Source: Sphingomonadaceae bacterium (GTDB lineage: Bacteria; Pseudomonadota; Alphaproteobacteria; Sphingomonadales; Sphingomonadaceae). Taken from it: a DNA stretch of 32,281 nt. Positions 23,886 through 31,357 of this stretch are shown here, in pieces. The notes beneath the pieces are model-generated. The model ran no database searches. It saw nothing but the letters and a program-made list of their open reading frames with translations, and was not told the origin of the DNA. Numbering within the stretch: position 1 is the stretch's first letter; each line of letters opens with the position of its first letter. The position numbers and the translations under genes are program-made. The stretch is taken from NCBI GenBank assembly GCA_947454135.1, contig CANGJI010000030.1:1-32281 (forward strand), read 5' to 3'.

Positions 23886-24293
23886 TTACCCGCCCGCCGC
23901 TTCGACGGACTTGCGCCCCAAACCGAAGCTTTTTGCCAGCTGCGCGCGCCGTGCGGCATAGTCCGGAGCCACCAGCGGATGATCCGCAGCAAGGCTCCAG
24001 CGCTCCCTGTAGTCCTGCGCAGTGAGGCCATGTTCGGTGGATAGGTGGCGCTTGAGCATCTTGCCCTTGAAACCACATTCCAGGCAGGTGACCGCGTCAG
24101 GCTTCACCGACGCACGAACGGGCACCGCCGGCTCGCGCTTTTCAACGACCGCAGGTGCCGGTGAATCCGCCGTGAGCAGCGCCTGATACACCGACTGGAT
24201 CAGATGCGGGACATCGCTGACCATCACTGCATTGTGGCTCACGTGGGCCGCCACGATGTCCGCCGCCAACGAGATGAGTGCATCCTTGTTCAT
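23886..24293 (-). CDS. mucR: MucR/Ros-family zinc-finger transcriptional regulator
   Basis: 135 aa from ATG 24293, with GGAGGGG at ideal distance; the open frame further upstream is unrelated. The C2H2 finger is Cys70, Cys73, His83, His88 (CLECGFKGKMLKRHLSTEHG), followed by LTAQDYRERWSLAADHPLVA, a hallmark of MucR/Ros. The N-terminal half (ALISLAADIVAAHVSHN) is the oligomerisation region. Such proteins bind AT-rich DNA and globally repress exopolysaccharide, motility and cell-cycle genes in alphaproteobacteria; close to che, PilZ and sciP genes it plausibly regulates motility here. Single-gene unit, with about 170 nt of upstream non-coding DNA. Confidence 0.95.
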   Translation of the reverse strand: MNKDALISLAADIVAAHVSHNAVMVSDVPHLIQSVYQALLTADSPAPAVVEKREPAVPVRASVKPDAVTCLECGFKGKMLKRHLSTEHGLTAQDYRERWSLAADHPLVAPDYAARRAQLAKSFGLGRKSVEAAGG

Positions 24294-24463
24294 ATAACCC
24301 CTCCATGCAACCGCATCGTGCGCTTGCGAGCTAGAACCGAAACGGACTGAAGCGCAAGGCCCCCTTCCCTCCTTCAATTTGATGAGCCAAGGCTCGCTGG
24401 TGAGCAGCAGTCTGCATGCACTCAGGCTTCTTGCCTCGTCCGATCAGCGGGAGCGGGACGCCG

Positions 24464-25258
24464 CTAACCAACGATCAACGCCGCGCTGAATTGGGCTTGG
24501 CCCTGATGCAGGGTCGGCCTCTGCTGACTCAACCGATAGCCTCCGCCAGGCACGGACTCGATGCACCATCGCGGATTGAGCTTGCTGCGCAGCCGGGACA
24601 TCGCGTGTTTGAGCGCGCGGCGGAACTGCACCGGGTCCGGCGGCGCCATCAACCGGCAGAACTGCTGCGGGGCAATCGGTTTGCCTTGCCGCTGCGCGAG
24701 TATCATCAGCAGGGTAAGCTCACGCGGTGTCAGCGTTCCTGGCGTCGCCAGATAGGCCAGATCGGCTGCAACGCGGCCGCTTTGCATCGCCACGGCCACG
24801 CGCTCCTTGTGCCGACGCATGACGGCACTGGCCCGAAGCTTCATTTCTTCGACGCTCATCCGCACGGTATCGAACACGTCATCGCACCCCGCCGCCAACA
24901 TCCGCGCGCGGCGTTGCGGTGAGCTTCCCTGCATGATCGCAAACTTCACCACATTGAGCAGAATTGGGCGATTGGCGCGCAAGTAGCGAGCCATGCGCGA
25001 AGGATCGACAGCATCGAGGATCAGGATGTCATAGTCCGCGTGTGCGCGTGACAGAACGTAAGTTCCCTCGTCAGAAAACGCAAAGCACGCAGGATCGCCG
25101 AACACCGCGCGCACAACCGCCTCGCGCGCATCGGATGCTTCGTCACGCACCTTCAGATAGCGCGCATGGATCTCCGAACAGACCTGCTCCGGAATGATCG
25201 ACTGCGCTGGATCATCGCTGGTTGCCAGCGCGATCGTTCGTTTGCACCGGGTTGACAT
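24464..25258 (-). CDS. OmpR-type winged-helix regulator with an eroded receiver domain
   Basis: 264 aa. The C-terminal domain (about 170-248) is a clear OmpR/PhoB winged helix: GTLTPRELTLLMILAQRQGK, then HAMSRLRSKLN and CIESVPGGGYRLSQ. The N-terminal part is receiver-like: an acidic DD near residue 15 and an Asp in YDILILDAVDPSRM, but the conserved Lys after strand 5 is missing (AAGCDDVFDTVRM), and the first helix region is expanded. Phosphorylation is therefore doubtful, as in other atypical regulators that respond to ligands or protein partners. No kinase is adjacent. The start at 25258 has GAGG upstream. Two dyads lie immediately upstream of it. The targets are unknown. Confidence 0.85.
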   Translation of the reverse strand: MSTRCKRTIALATSDDPAQSIIPEQVCSEIHARYLKVRDEASDAREAVVRAVFGDPACFAFSDEGTYVLSRAHADYDILILDAVDPSRMARYLRANRPILLNVVKFAIMQGSSPQRRARMLAAGCDDVFDTVRMSVEEMKLRASAVMRRHKERVAVAMQSGRVAADLAYLATPGTLTPRELTLLMILAQRQGKPIAPQQFCRLMAPPDPVQFRRALKHAMSRLRSKLNPRWCIESVPGGGYRLSQQRPTLHQGQAQFSAALIVG

Positions 25259-25276
25259 GGCACGTCTTGACCTCGT

Positions 25277-25329
25277 TGCAATAATTGCACGGACATCGCT
25301 GATCGCCTGCCACTGAATGCAATTATTGT
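25277..25329. promoter_or_regulatory. Two TGCAATnATTGCA dyads upstream of the atypical regulator gene
   Basis: TGCAATAATTGCA (25277-25289) is a perfect odd-centred dyad. TGCAATTATTGTG (25317-25329) repeats it with imperfect outer bases. Their centres are 41 bp apart, about four helical turns, so two dimers could bind the same DNA face. They lie 19 and 59 nt upstream of the regulator's ATG. Autoregulation by the adjacent OmpR-type protein is the simplest reading, though OmpR proteins usually prefer direct repeats. Confidence 0.5.
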
Positions 25330-25396
25330 GGTTTTATTTGATGGATGCGATTGAAATCAAATCGAAGGCTGGCACCGGAAGCTCACGACCACTTAT

Positions 25397-25762
25397 TCAA
25401 ACGCTGGCCTTCTCGGGAAATTCTTCGCAAACCTTCTTGTAGAACTGCGCGCGAGTTGCCCGCAGCCCATGCAGACCGGTGCGTTCGACCAGGCGCTTCC
25501 ATCCGGCGAATTCCTCGGGTGTCAGACCGTAGCGCGTGCTGGCCTCCACGACCGTCAGCAGGCCGCCGCTCACCGCCGCCACCACTTCGGCCTTGCGCCG
25601 TGGAACCCAGCGCTTGCAGTTGGCTGGCGGAAGCGATTCCAGCGTCAGCGGCTCGCCGAGCGGACCAATCACGGCCTTCGGCAGCGACATGCGGCGCGTT
25701 TCGAACGGCTCGGAACCAGAAGTCATGGCGAACATCTCGTTGGCTTTGAAATAGGCGTTCAT
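25397..25762 (-). CDS. sciP: SciP, DUF1153-family CtrA inhibitor
   Basis: 121 aa from ATG 25762. The conserved DUF1153 core is at residues 43-107: LPPANCKRWVPRRKAEVVAA, then GGLLTVVEASTRYGLTPEEF and GLHGLRATRAQFYKKV. In Caulobacter SciP binds DNA and CtrA and prevents CtrA from activating its promoters in G1 cells. The N-terminal 40 residues are longer than in the shortest homologues, and an in-frame ATG at 25732 is a possible shorter start. It overlaps the PilZ gene by four bases (ATGA), so it is translationally coupled to a putative c-di-GMP-binding membrane protein, an arrangement that is not the Caulobacter one as far as I know. Confidence 0.9.
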   Translation of the reverse strand: MNAYFKANEMFAMTSGSEPFETRRMSLPKAVIGPLGEPLTLESLPPANCKRWVPRRKAEVVAAVSGGLLTVVEASTRYGLTPEEFAGWKRLVERTGLHGLRATRAQFYKKVCEEFPEKASV

Positions 25763-26361
25763 GCGGGCAGTCCCATCGTGATTTGGCTGAACACACCGGT
25801 CAGCAGGTCGTGGACGCAAAGCGCGGCGAAAAGTGCGGCACAGAGGCCAAGGATCAGGATCGCCGCGAATTGTATCTGGCGCGCGACGACGTGGCTGCGC
25901 TGGGAGATCGCAGCCGCCGACGGCCTCATCGCCGCCTTGCGGATGGCAGGCCGCCCAGCCGCGATTTGACTCGCCGCGAGTTGAGGGCATTCGCCCCGGA
26001 TCAGCGCTCCGACATCGATTGAATCGGCAAGAGCAATACCCGCCTGACAGTCATTGGCCCATTTGACCTGACCGATCACCGACTGGTTCTTGGTGAAGAT
26101 CTCGACGATTTCCCCGCGCTGAGGCGGCTTGGGCATCGTGAACATGAGACCGCGCGGGGAGACGTTGCGGACGCAGCCAAGTCGCTCCCCCTGATGGGTC
26201 CGGACCATCGCCGCGATAAGGGTGTCGAACCGCTCATAGGCTCTCACCTCGCGCAGCGAAGCGGCACCGGACGCGGAACGTCCTGCGTTCGCGCCCTGAA
26301 GGTGGCTCTGTCTGGCATCTGCAAACGCAGTGTGCCCACTGGTGTAGATGGTCGTGTTCAT
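25759..26361 (-). CDS. PilZ-domain protein with C-terminal membrane anchor
   Basis: 200 aa. The PilZ domain spans about residues 36-120, with RxxxR at 40-44 (RAYER) and NVSPRG at 66-71, the two c-di-GMP-binding motifs; the strands VGEI-like (RGEIVEIF, IGQVKWAND) complete the barrel. A basic Ala-rich linker follows (130-160), and one transmembrane helix at about 165-186 (IQFAAILILGLCAALFAALC). The linker is positive, so the PilZ domain should be cytoplasmic. It probably senses c-di-GMP at the membrane, and its coupling to sciP suggests a link from c-di-GMP to the CtrA pathway. The leader mRNA contains a hairpin next to the start. Confidence 0.88.
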   Translation of the reverse strand: MNTTIYTSGHTAFADARQSHLQGANAGRSASGAASLREVRAYERFDTLIAAMVRTHQGERLGCVRNVSPRGLMFTMPKPPQRGEIVEIFTKNQSVIGQVKWANDCQAGIALADSIDVGALIRGECPQLAASQIAAGRPAIRKAAMRPSAAAISQRSHVVARQIQFAAILILGLCAALFAALCVHDLLTGVFSQITMGLPA

Positions 26362-26362
26362 G

Positions 26363-26382
26363 CCGGAGAGGTAAAACTCCGG
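26363..26382 (-). promoter_or_regulatory. Leader hairpin enclosing the PilZ ribosome site
   Basis: In the minus-strand mRNA, CCGGAG (26382-26377) pairs with CTCCGG (26368-26363) across an 8-nt loop, and the start codon follows one base later. The only good Shine-Dalgarno (GGAG) lies in the first arm, at an unusually long distance from AUG. Folding would hide it; translation may therefore be conditional. Confidence 0.4.
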
Positions 26383-26437
26383 TCACTAATGCGCACTCCG
26401 CCGAGGTCTTATTCTCGGCTAAGCGTTTGGCTGATTG

Positions 26438-26470
26438 AAATCTAAGTCTTTTGCTTAGATTTAAAATATA
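26438..26470 (-). promoter_or_regulatory. TATATT hexamer and AT-rich dyad upstream of the PilZ-sciP operon
   Basis: On the minus strand TATATT (26470-26465) is a good -10, followed directly by a perfect inverted repeat: AAATCTAAG (26438-26446) against CTTAGATTT (26454-26462) with a 7-nt centre. The dyad would cover the transcription start, which suits an operator. A 5' stem-loop is the alternative. No good -35 is apparent, and no full CtrA box (TTAA-N7-TTAA) is present. Confidence 0.4.
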
Positions 26471-26514
26471 CCAAAAGAACTGCGCGGGTTACCTAGGTGC
26501 CAGCCATTATTGCG

Positions 26515-27180
26515 TCATACAATGCCGTCAGCTTGCACCCAGCGCGTGGCAAAATGTACAAGCGCGGCGCTTGTAGGCAGATCAAGCTTTAGGCGAATAT
26601 TATTGCGGTGGGTCGCAATCGTCTTCTCACTTCGGCCCAGCGTTCGACTGATATCCTTCACACTCTGCCCCGAGCCGAGCATCTGCAGGATCGCCAGCTC
26701 GCTTTGTGTCAGCGCACTAAGGTTTCCAGCCGCATTGACCGGATGGCCTGCTGCCATGTTGGACAGGATCTCGCTCTGGACGCGGGGACTGAGGTAGATC
26801 CGCCCGGCTGCAACGGTCCGGACCGCGTCGATCAAGGTATCGCTATCCGCACCTTTCATGAGGTAGCCATGCGCTCCGGCTTGCAGGGCACGCGTGGCGT
26901 AGACTTCCTCATCGTGCATGGAAAACATCAGGATCCGCAGCTGAGGGCGATACTGCAGGAAGCGCTTGATCGACGACAGCGCCGAAGCCTTCCCCAGCAT
27001 GAGGTCGACCACGGCGACGTCCACCGCCAGTGCGCGCAGGTGATCGATCGCTTTCGCCTCGTCCTCGGCCTCGCCGCACACGACAAGGTCTTCGGGACCA
27101 TCGATGATGGCCTTGAGCCCCGTACGGACGACGGCATGGTCGTCAACAAGCAGCACATTGCGGCGGGTGGATTGGCTCAT
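26515..27180 (-). CDS. NarL/FixJ-type response regulator
   Basis: 221 aa. The receiver has Asp13-Asp14 (LLVDDHAVVR), phospho-acceptor Asp59 (VAVVDLMLG), Ser87 (FSMHDEE) and Lys109 (GYLMKGAD). The LuxR-type helix-turn-helix is at about 153-215 (LTQSELAILQMLGSGQSVKD, then RSEKTIATHRNNIRLKL). GGAGG precedes the ATG, 9 nt after the stop of the histidine kinase gene, so the two form a cognate pair in one operon. The targets are unknown, and the dyad upstream of PilZ-sciP just downstream of this gene is a possible one. Confidence 0.94.
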   Translation of the reverse strand: MSQSTRRNVLLVDDHAVVRTGLKAIIDGPEDLVVCGEAEDEAKAIDHLRALAVDVAVVDLMLGKASALSSIKRFLQYRPQLRILMFSMHDEEVYATRALQAGAHGYLMKGADSDTLIDAVRTVAAGRIYLSPRVQSEILSNMAAGHPVNAAGNLSALTQSELAILQMLGSGQSVKDISRTLGRSEKTIATHRNNIRLKLDLPTSAALVHFATRWVQADGIV

Positions 27181-27189
27181 CTGCGCCTC

Positions 27190-28881
27190 CTAGACCTTCA
27201 ACGGCATCTGGAGCTTGACCCGCACGCCGCCCGACCGGGGCGATGTCACGCTCAGAGCTCCTCCGATGGCACTCGCGCGCGCCTTCATGGTTGCCATCCC
27301 GATCCCTTGCCGAAGCTGCCTGCGGTGTGAACGCACAATGCCCCGCCCGTTATCCGCAATGGCAAGGCGCATGGTGTTCCTGTCGCAATGCAACGAAATC
27401 TCGATCTTGGAGCCCTGGCTGTGCTTGATCGCGTTTGTCGTCGCCTCCTGGACGATCCGGTAGATATGCAGGAGCGTTTCCTCGTCCAACACAGGCTCCG
27501 GGCCGCGGCAATCCAGACTGATCTCGCATTCGGTGAGCGCCCGCATGCCGCTGATCAGCGTCTGGATCGAACCGAACAGCCCCGCCGCGTCGATCGCGAC
27601 AGGATAAAGCCCATGCGTAATCGCGCGCAGGCGATGGGTCGCCCGGCTGAGCATCCCGGCCAGAACCTCTGCCCGATCACCGACAGCACCCCGGCAGCAG
27701 TTGGAGATCGTCTTGCTAAGGTCCGATGCCAGCATGGCTCCACCGGTCAGAATCTGCCCGATGTCGTCATGCAAGTCCCGCCCGATCTGCCGCAGTGTCT
27801 CCTCGCTGACGCTCACCAGCAATTGCCGCGTTTCGGTGACCTGCCGCTCCTGCTCCCGATGCGACTTCCGCAGGTCTTCAAGCTCACGGCTCACCTCCGC
27901 GATGTCGGAAACATTATGGTAGAAGGCAAAAATGCGCTCCTCCACACTGTCGTCGTAGGTCGCGTTGACGCGGAACGGAACCAGCGTGCCGTTCTTGTGG
28001 CGATGCAAGGTCGTGAACGAGAGTGAGCCGAACTTCTTAATATAGCGGAGATCTCGCAATATCTCGTTCTTGTTGAACGTCACACTCAGAAACGAAATGT
28101 GCTTTCCGATCAGCTCCGCTTTTGTGTAGCCCAGATCATTGCAATAGGCGTTATTGACGTTTACGATTTTCCCATCGAGATCCGCCGTGATCAAACCCTC
28201 GGACGTTGACGAGATGATATTCTCGAACTGGCGGTAATAACTCGCCATTTCGTGAAGCTGATTGATGATCGTTTCGTTCTTTTTGAAGATATCGATTGAT
28301 ATCTTTATCTTGCGCGCCAGATCGATGAAGAGGTTTATGTCGAGATCCGAAAACGCCCGCGGACGAACGGCGTAGACGATCAATATTCCCGATACTTCGC
28401 TGTTATCCATGATCGGCACGGATATCGAAGAGCGAATATTGTACTCTGCGGCTCTTGGGCGCCATTTGGCGTAAAGCGGGTCGGTCAGCGCATCTTCGAC
28501 AACCTGTATCTGCCTGGACCGCATGGCCACACCGGTCGGCCCCTGACCACCGGGGACGTTCGCATTGATGCTGAGCGCGAGGCCTTCCGCATAGCCTTTG
28601 GCAGCGCCAGCCGCCCTGATGACGTTGATGTCGCCGGACGATGGATCGAGCAAGCCGACAAGTGACAAAGCATATCCATCATGCCGGACAATCTCCTCGC
28701 AGACATGCTCGGCGATCTCGGTCACCGAGGATGCTTTTAGAAGAGCTTCGGTCGAGCGAGCATAAGCTTCCAGTGCCCAATTGAGACCAATAGAAGTGCT
28801 GTCCTCGCCAACCACAGCGATACCTTGCCGCTGATGATTATTATCAGCAAATACACCTATTTCTCGAGGCTTAAGCGGCAT
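27190..28881 (-). CDS. Soluble GAF-PAS sensor histidine kinase (HisKA_3, NarX/DegS type)
   Basis: 563 aa from ATG 28881 (AGG eight bases upstream; a TTG at 28899 is less likely). No transmembrane segment. GAF domain about residues 45-200 (PIMDNSEVSGILIVYAVRPR), PAS about 215-330 (ISSTSEGLITADLDGKIVNV), then the HisKA_3 dimer/phosphoacceptor region with His371 (GRDLHDDIGQ) and a HATPase domain with N box around Asn483 (EATTNAIKHSQG), G1 Asp510-NGRG and G2 GIGMATM (527-533). It senses a cytoplasmic signal, perhaps redox, light or a small ligand, and phosphorylates the downstream NarL-type regulator. Codons in the PAS and GAF part (28000-28450) are visibly AT-richer than the neighbours. Confidence 0.93.
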   Translation of the reverse strand: MPLKPREIGVFADNNHQRQGIAVVGEDSTSIGLNWALEAYARSTEALLKASSVTEIAEHVCEEIVRHDGYALSLVGLLDPSSGDINVIRAAGAAKGYAEGLALSINANVPGGQGPTGVAMRSRQIQVVEDALTDPLYAKWRPRAAEYNIRSSISVPIMDNSEVSGILIVYAVRPRAFSDLDINLFIDLARKIKISIDIFKKNETIINQLHEMASYYRQFENIISSTSEGLITADLDGKIVNVNNAYCNDLGYTKAELIGKHISFLSVTFNKNEILRDLRYIKKFGSLSFTTLHRHKNGTLVPFRVNATYDDSVEERIFAFYHNVSDIAEVSRELEDLRKSHREQERQVTETRQLLVSVSEETLRQIGRDLHDDIGQILTGGAMLASDLSKTISNCCRGAVGDRAEVLAGMLSRATHRLRAITHGLYPVAIDAAGLFGSIQTLISGMRALTECEISLDCRGPEPVLDEETLLHIYRIVQEATTNAIKHSQGSKIEISLHCDRNTMRLAIADNGRGIVRSHRRQLRQGIGMATMKARASAIGGALSVTSPRSGGVRVKLQMPLKV

Positions 28882-29131
28882 CTTATGACCTGATCGCAAT
28901 CATCCTCATGGCCAGTTACCATGAGACGCGATTTAGCACCACCTTGGACCAACCGCCCGAGGTGCTGGCGAGCTCCAGTCCTCATGGCGAGGCCGATCGT
29001 CGTGCCATCCGGTCAGGTCTGCCCTGTAGGAGGCGGCTGCGGGGCACGTCACCACCCGAGCATCCGAAAGTCTTTGCGATTTAGGCGCGCCCGCCGGAAC
29101 ACAGCGCGATGCAGACGCCGGAAGCTGAGGG

Positions 29132-30046
29132 CTACTGCATGGTCCGAACGTCAGGTTGGCCCGGTTGGCCCGTGCCAAGATCAAACAGCTTCTGCGCCAT
29201 GAGCACCGCTGCTGGCGCATTGATCGCAGTGGCATCGGCCCCCACAATGCGGGCAAGACCGGGATTGGCCGCAAACGCCGGACCGCCCACCATGATGCCG
29301 ATCACGGGATTGCGTGATTGCTGGCGGATCAGTGCGATCAGGTTCTTGAGTGCTGGCAGGTACTTGTCCGATCCCACCGTCAGGGCGGCAACAGCGAACC
29401 ACTCGCGCGCTGCGGCATCGCCGATCTGTTCGGCAGTCCGGTCAAACTCCGACTGCACGGACCAGCCTGCCGAGCCGAGGAACCGCTCGACCATCGACGC
29501 GCCGAAATAGTGCTGGTCTCCGGGCGTGGTAGCGAGCAGCACCGTCCGGCGGGTCGCCAGTGTGGGGGACTTGTGCGAATTGTTGAAGCTGGCGAGCAGC
29601 TTCTGCAGACGTGCAACACCAAGCGTGACGTCGATGAAATCGCACTCATCGCTATCCCAGAGCTCACCAAGTCTGCGGGCCGCCGGTTCGAGCAACTCGA
29701 GGAACAGCGTGTCCATCGACAGGCCCTTGTCGCGCAGCGTGAGCACGTAGGCCACGGCAACTTCAAGATCGGCGCCGAGGATGAGGTGGGCAAGATCAGA
29801 GATGTCCGAAGCGGTCGGCACCAGAACTTCGGCAAGATGTTCGATTTTCGGTGCTTGCGGCAACACAACGTTGTGCAAGTGCAGAAGCTGCGGAACGACC
29901 GCATCGGCCACGACCTCGGCGAGGCGCGCGTGCCGCTGTGCAACATCCTCGCGCCGGTACAATTCCTGATCGACGAAGTGCTTTTCCAGCGCCTCGATGC
30001 AGGACCGGTCAATCGCGGGTATCGCGTCTTTCAGCGCCCTTCCCAT
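29132..30046 (-). CDS. Cobalamin-binding SCHIC/AerR-PpaA-like regulatory protein
   Basis: 304 aa. The C-terminal half (about 165-290) is a B12-binding Rossmann domain: Asp177-x-His179-x2-Gly182 (PGDQHYFGASMV), where the His is the lower cobalt ligand, and GIMVGGPAF. The preceding helical part has WDSDECDFIDVTLGVARLQK, the pattern I associate with AerR/PpaA-type proteins that bind hydroxocobalamin and antagonise the photosynthesis repressor CrtJ/PpsR. No enzyme domain such as methyltransferase or mutase is attached, so a sensor role is likely. It lies 250 nt upstream of the histidine kinase gene, same strand. Methanol/methionine corrinoid proteins are the alternative but usually sit with methyltransferases, absent here. 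Confidence 0.85.
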   Translation of the reverse strand: MGRALKDAIPAIDRSCIEALEKHFVDQELYRREDVAQRHARLAEVVADAVVPQLLHLHNVVLPQAPKIEHLAEVLVPTASDISDLAHLILGADLEVAVAYVLTLRDKGLSMDTLFLELLEPAARRLGELWDSDECDFIDVTLGVARLQKLLASFNNSHKSPTLATRRTVLLATTPGDQHYFGASMVERFLGSAGWSVQSEFDRTAEQIGDAAAREWFAVAALTVGSDKYLPALKNLIALIRQQSRNPVIGIMVGGPAFAANPGLARIVGADATAINAPAAVLMAQKLFDLGTGQPGQPDVRTMQ

Positions 30047-30077
30047 GTCATTCTGCCCCCGGCGTCACCCACGCCTT

Positions 30078-30098
30078 TGTTTTCTTTGGAAGAGAACA
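30078..30098. promoter_or_regulatory. Imperfect dyad upstream of the cobalamin-binding protein gene
   Basis: TGTTTTCT (30078-30085) faces AGAGAACA (30091-30098), with 7 of 8 positions complementary, 32 nt before the ATG. The TGT...ACA ends recall the CrtJ/PpsR site, but the spacing is 15, not 12, so that match is not claimed. It lies in a 270-nt gap that otherwise shows nothing clear. Confidence 0.3.
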
Positions 30099-30316
30099 TC
30101 ACATCTCGGGCGTTCTGTCGACACCTGATATGTATTTGTGCGCAAGCCCTTTCGCACAGATTGCGCGCCCGCCGCGCTGCATCCGGTTGCGTACCGGGCC
30201 GGGTGCCGATGCCGAGATGCGGCGCCTGCGGAATGTCTTAAAGGCACCCGCAGACGGCTAGACCTGGCAGCGCGACCGCAACGGGCGATGGAGAGAATGC
30301 ACTCGCCTGGAATTCA

Positions 30317-31357
30317 TCAGCCCGTTGCAGCCTGCGCCGCCTTGGCCAGATCGAGCGCGATATCGACGATCATGTCCTCCTGTCCGCCGACCATCTTGCG
30401 GCGGCCCACCTCGGCAAGGATCGCGCGGGTGTCGACGCCGTAGTCGGCGCTGGCCTTTTCGGCGTGGCGCAGGAAGCTGGAATAGACCCCGGCATAGCCC
30501 AGCGTCAGCGTCTCGCGGTCGACGCGGACAGGACGGTCCTGCAGGGGCCGGACGAGGTCTTCGGCGGCGTCCATCAGCGCGTAGAGATCGCAGCCATGCT
30601 GCCAGCCCATGCGGTCGGCAGCGGCGATGAACACCTCGAGCGGGGCGTTGCCCGCGCCCGCCCCCATACCCGCAAGGCTCGCATCAACACGCACCGCGCC
30701 GTTCTGCACCGCGACGATGGAGTTGGCGACGCCGAGGCTGAGGTTGTGGTGCGCGTGCACCCCGCGCTGGGTTTCGGGCTTGAGCACCCGGTCATAGGCC
30801 TGCAGGCGCGCGGCGTATTCGTCCATGTTCATCGCGCCGCCGCTGTCCGTCACGTAGACGCAGTGCGCCCCGTAGCTTTCCATGAGGAGGGCCTGCTGCG
30901 CCAGCGCCTCGGGCGGCGACATGTGGCTCATCATCAGGAAGCCCGAGACGTCCATGCCGAGATTGCGCGCGGCCTCGATATGCTGCTTCGAGACGTCCGC
31001 CTCGGTGCAATGCGTGGCGATGCGCACCGATTTCACGCCCATCTCGCAGGCGTGCTTGAGATCGTGGACCGTGCCGATGCCGGGCAGCAGCAGCGTGGTC
31101 AGCACGCTGTGCTCCAGCACTTCGGCGACCGCCCCGATCCAGTCCCAATCGGTGTAAGCGCCGAAGCCGTAGTTGAAGCTGGAGCCCTGAAGGCCGTCGC
31201 CATGTGCCACTTCGATGGCATCGACCTTGGCGAGATCGAGCGCCTTGGCGATCTTGCGGACATGATCGAGGCCGTACTGATGCCGGATGGCGTGCATGCC
31301 GTCGCGCAGGGTGACGTCCTGAATGTAGAGCTTGGTGGTGGTCGGGTCCAAAGTCAT
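30317..31357 (-). CDS. dmpG: 4-hydroxy-2-oxovalerate aldolase
   Basis: 346 aa. The TIM-barrel aldolase of the DmpG/BphI/MhpE family splits 4-hydroxy-2-oxovalerate into pyruvate and acetaldehyde (or the hexanoate analogue into pyruvate and propanal). Expected residues are present: Arg18 and Asp19 (TLRDG), His22, metal-binding His201 and His203 ([11 protein letters not shown]), and Tyr292 near YAGVYSSFL. The pair with the acylating dehydrogenase is overlapping (ATGA); in known enzymes the two form a complex that channels the aldehyde. It is the terminal step of meta-cleavage pathways and of steroid A/B-ring degradation (HsaF). The upstream hydratase would lie outside the window. Confidence 0.97.
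   Translation of the reverse strand: MTLDPTTTKLYIQDVTLRDGMHAIRHQYGLDHVRKIAKALDLAKVDAIEVAHGDGLQGSSFNYGFGAYTDWDWIGAVAEVLEHSVLTTLLLPGIGTVHDLKHACEMGVKSVRIATHCTEADVSKQHIEAARNLGMDVSGFLMMSHMSPPEALAQQALLMESYGAHCVYVTDSGGAMNMDEYAARLQAYDRVLKPETQRGVHAHHNLSLGVANSIVAVQNGAVRVDASLAGMGAGAGNAPLEVFIAAADRMGWQHGCDLYALMDAAEDLVRPLQDRPVRVDRETLTLGYAGVYSSFLRHAEKASADYGVDTRAILAEVGRRKMVGGQEDMIVDIALDLAKAAQAATG

Noticed and set aside
23646..24044. Plus-strand protein gene opposite mucR
   Set aside because: It would start at a TTG without a ribosome site, is Arg/Pro/Ala-rich, and overlaps the conserved MucR zinc finger on the other strand.
26438..26470. CtrA binding site before PilZ-sciP
   Set aside because: The TTAA-N7-TTAA consensus is not met; only TAAG/CTTA within the dyad is present.
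30078..30098. CrtJ/PpsR site upstream of the cobalamin-binding protein
   Set aside because: The TGT and ACA ends are 15 nt apart rather than 12.
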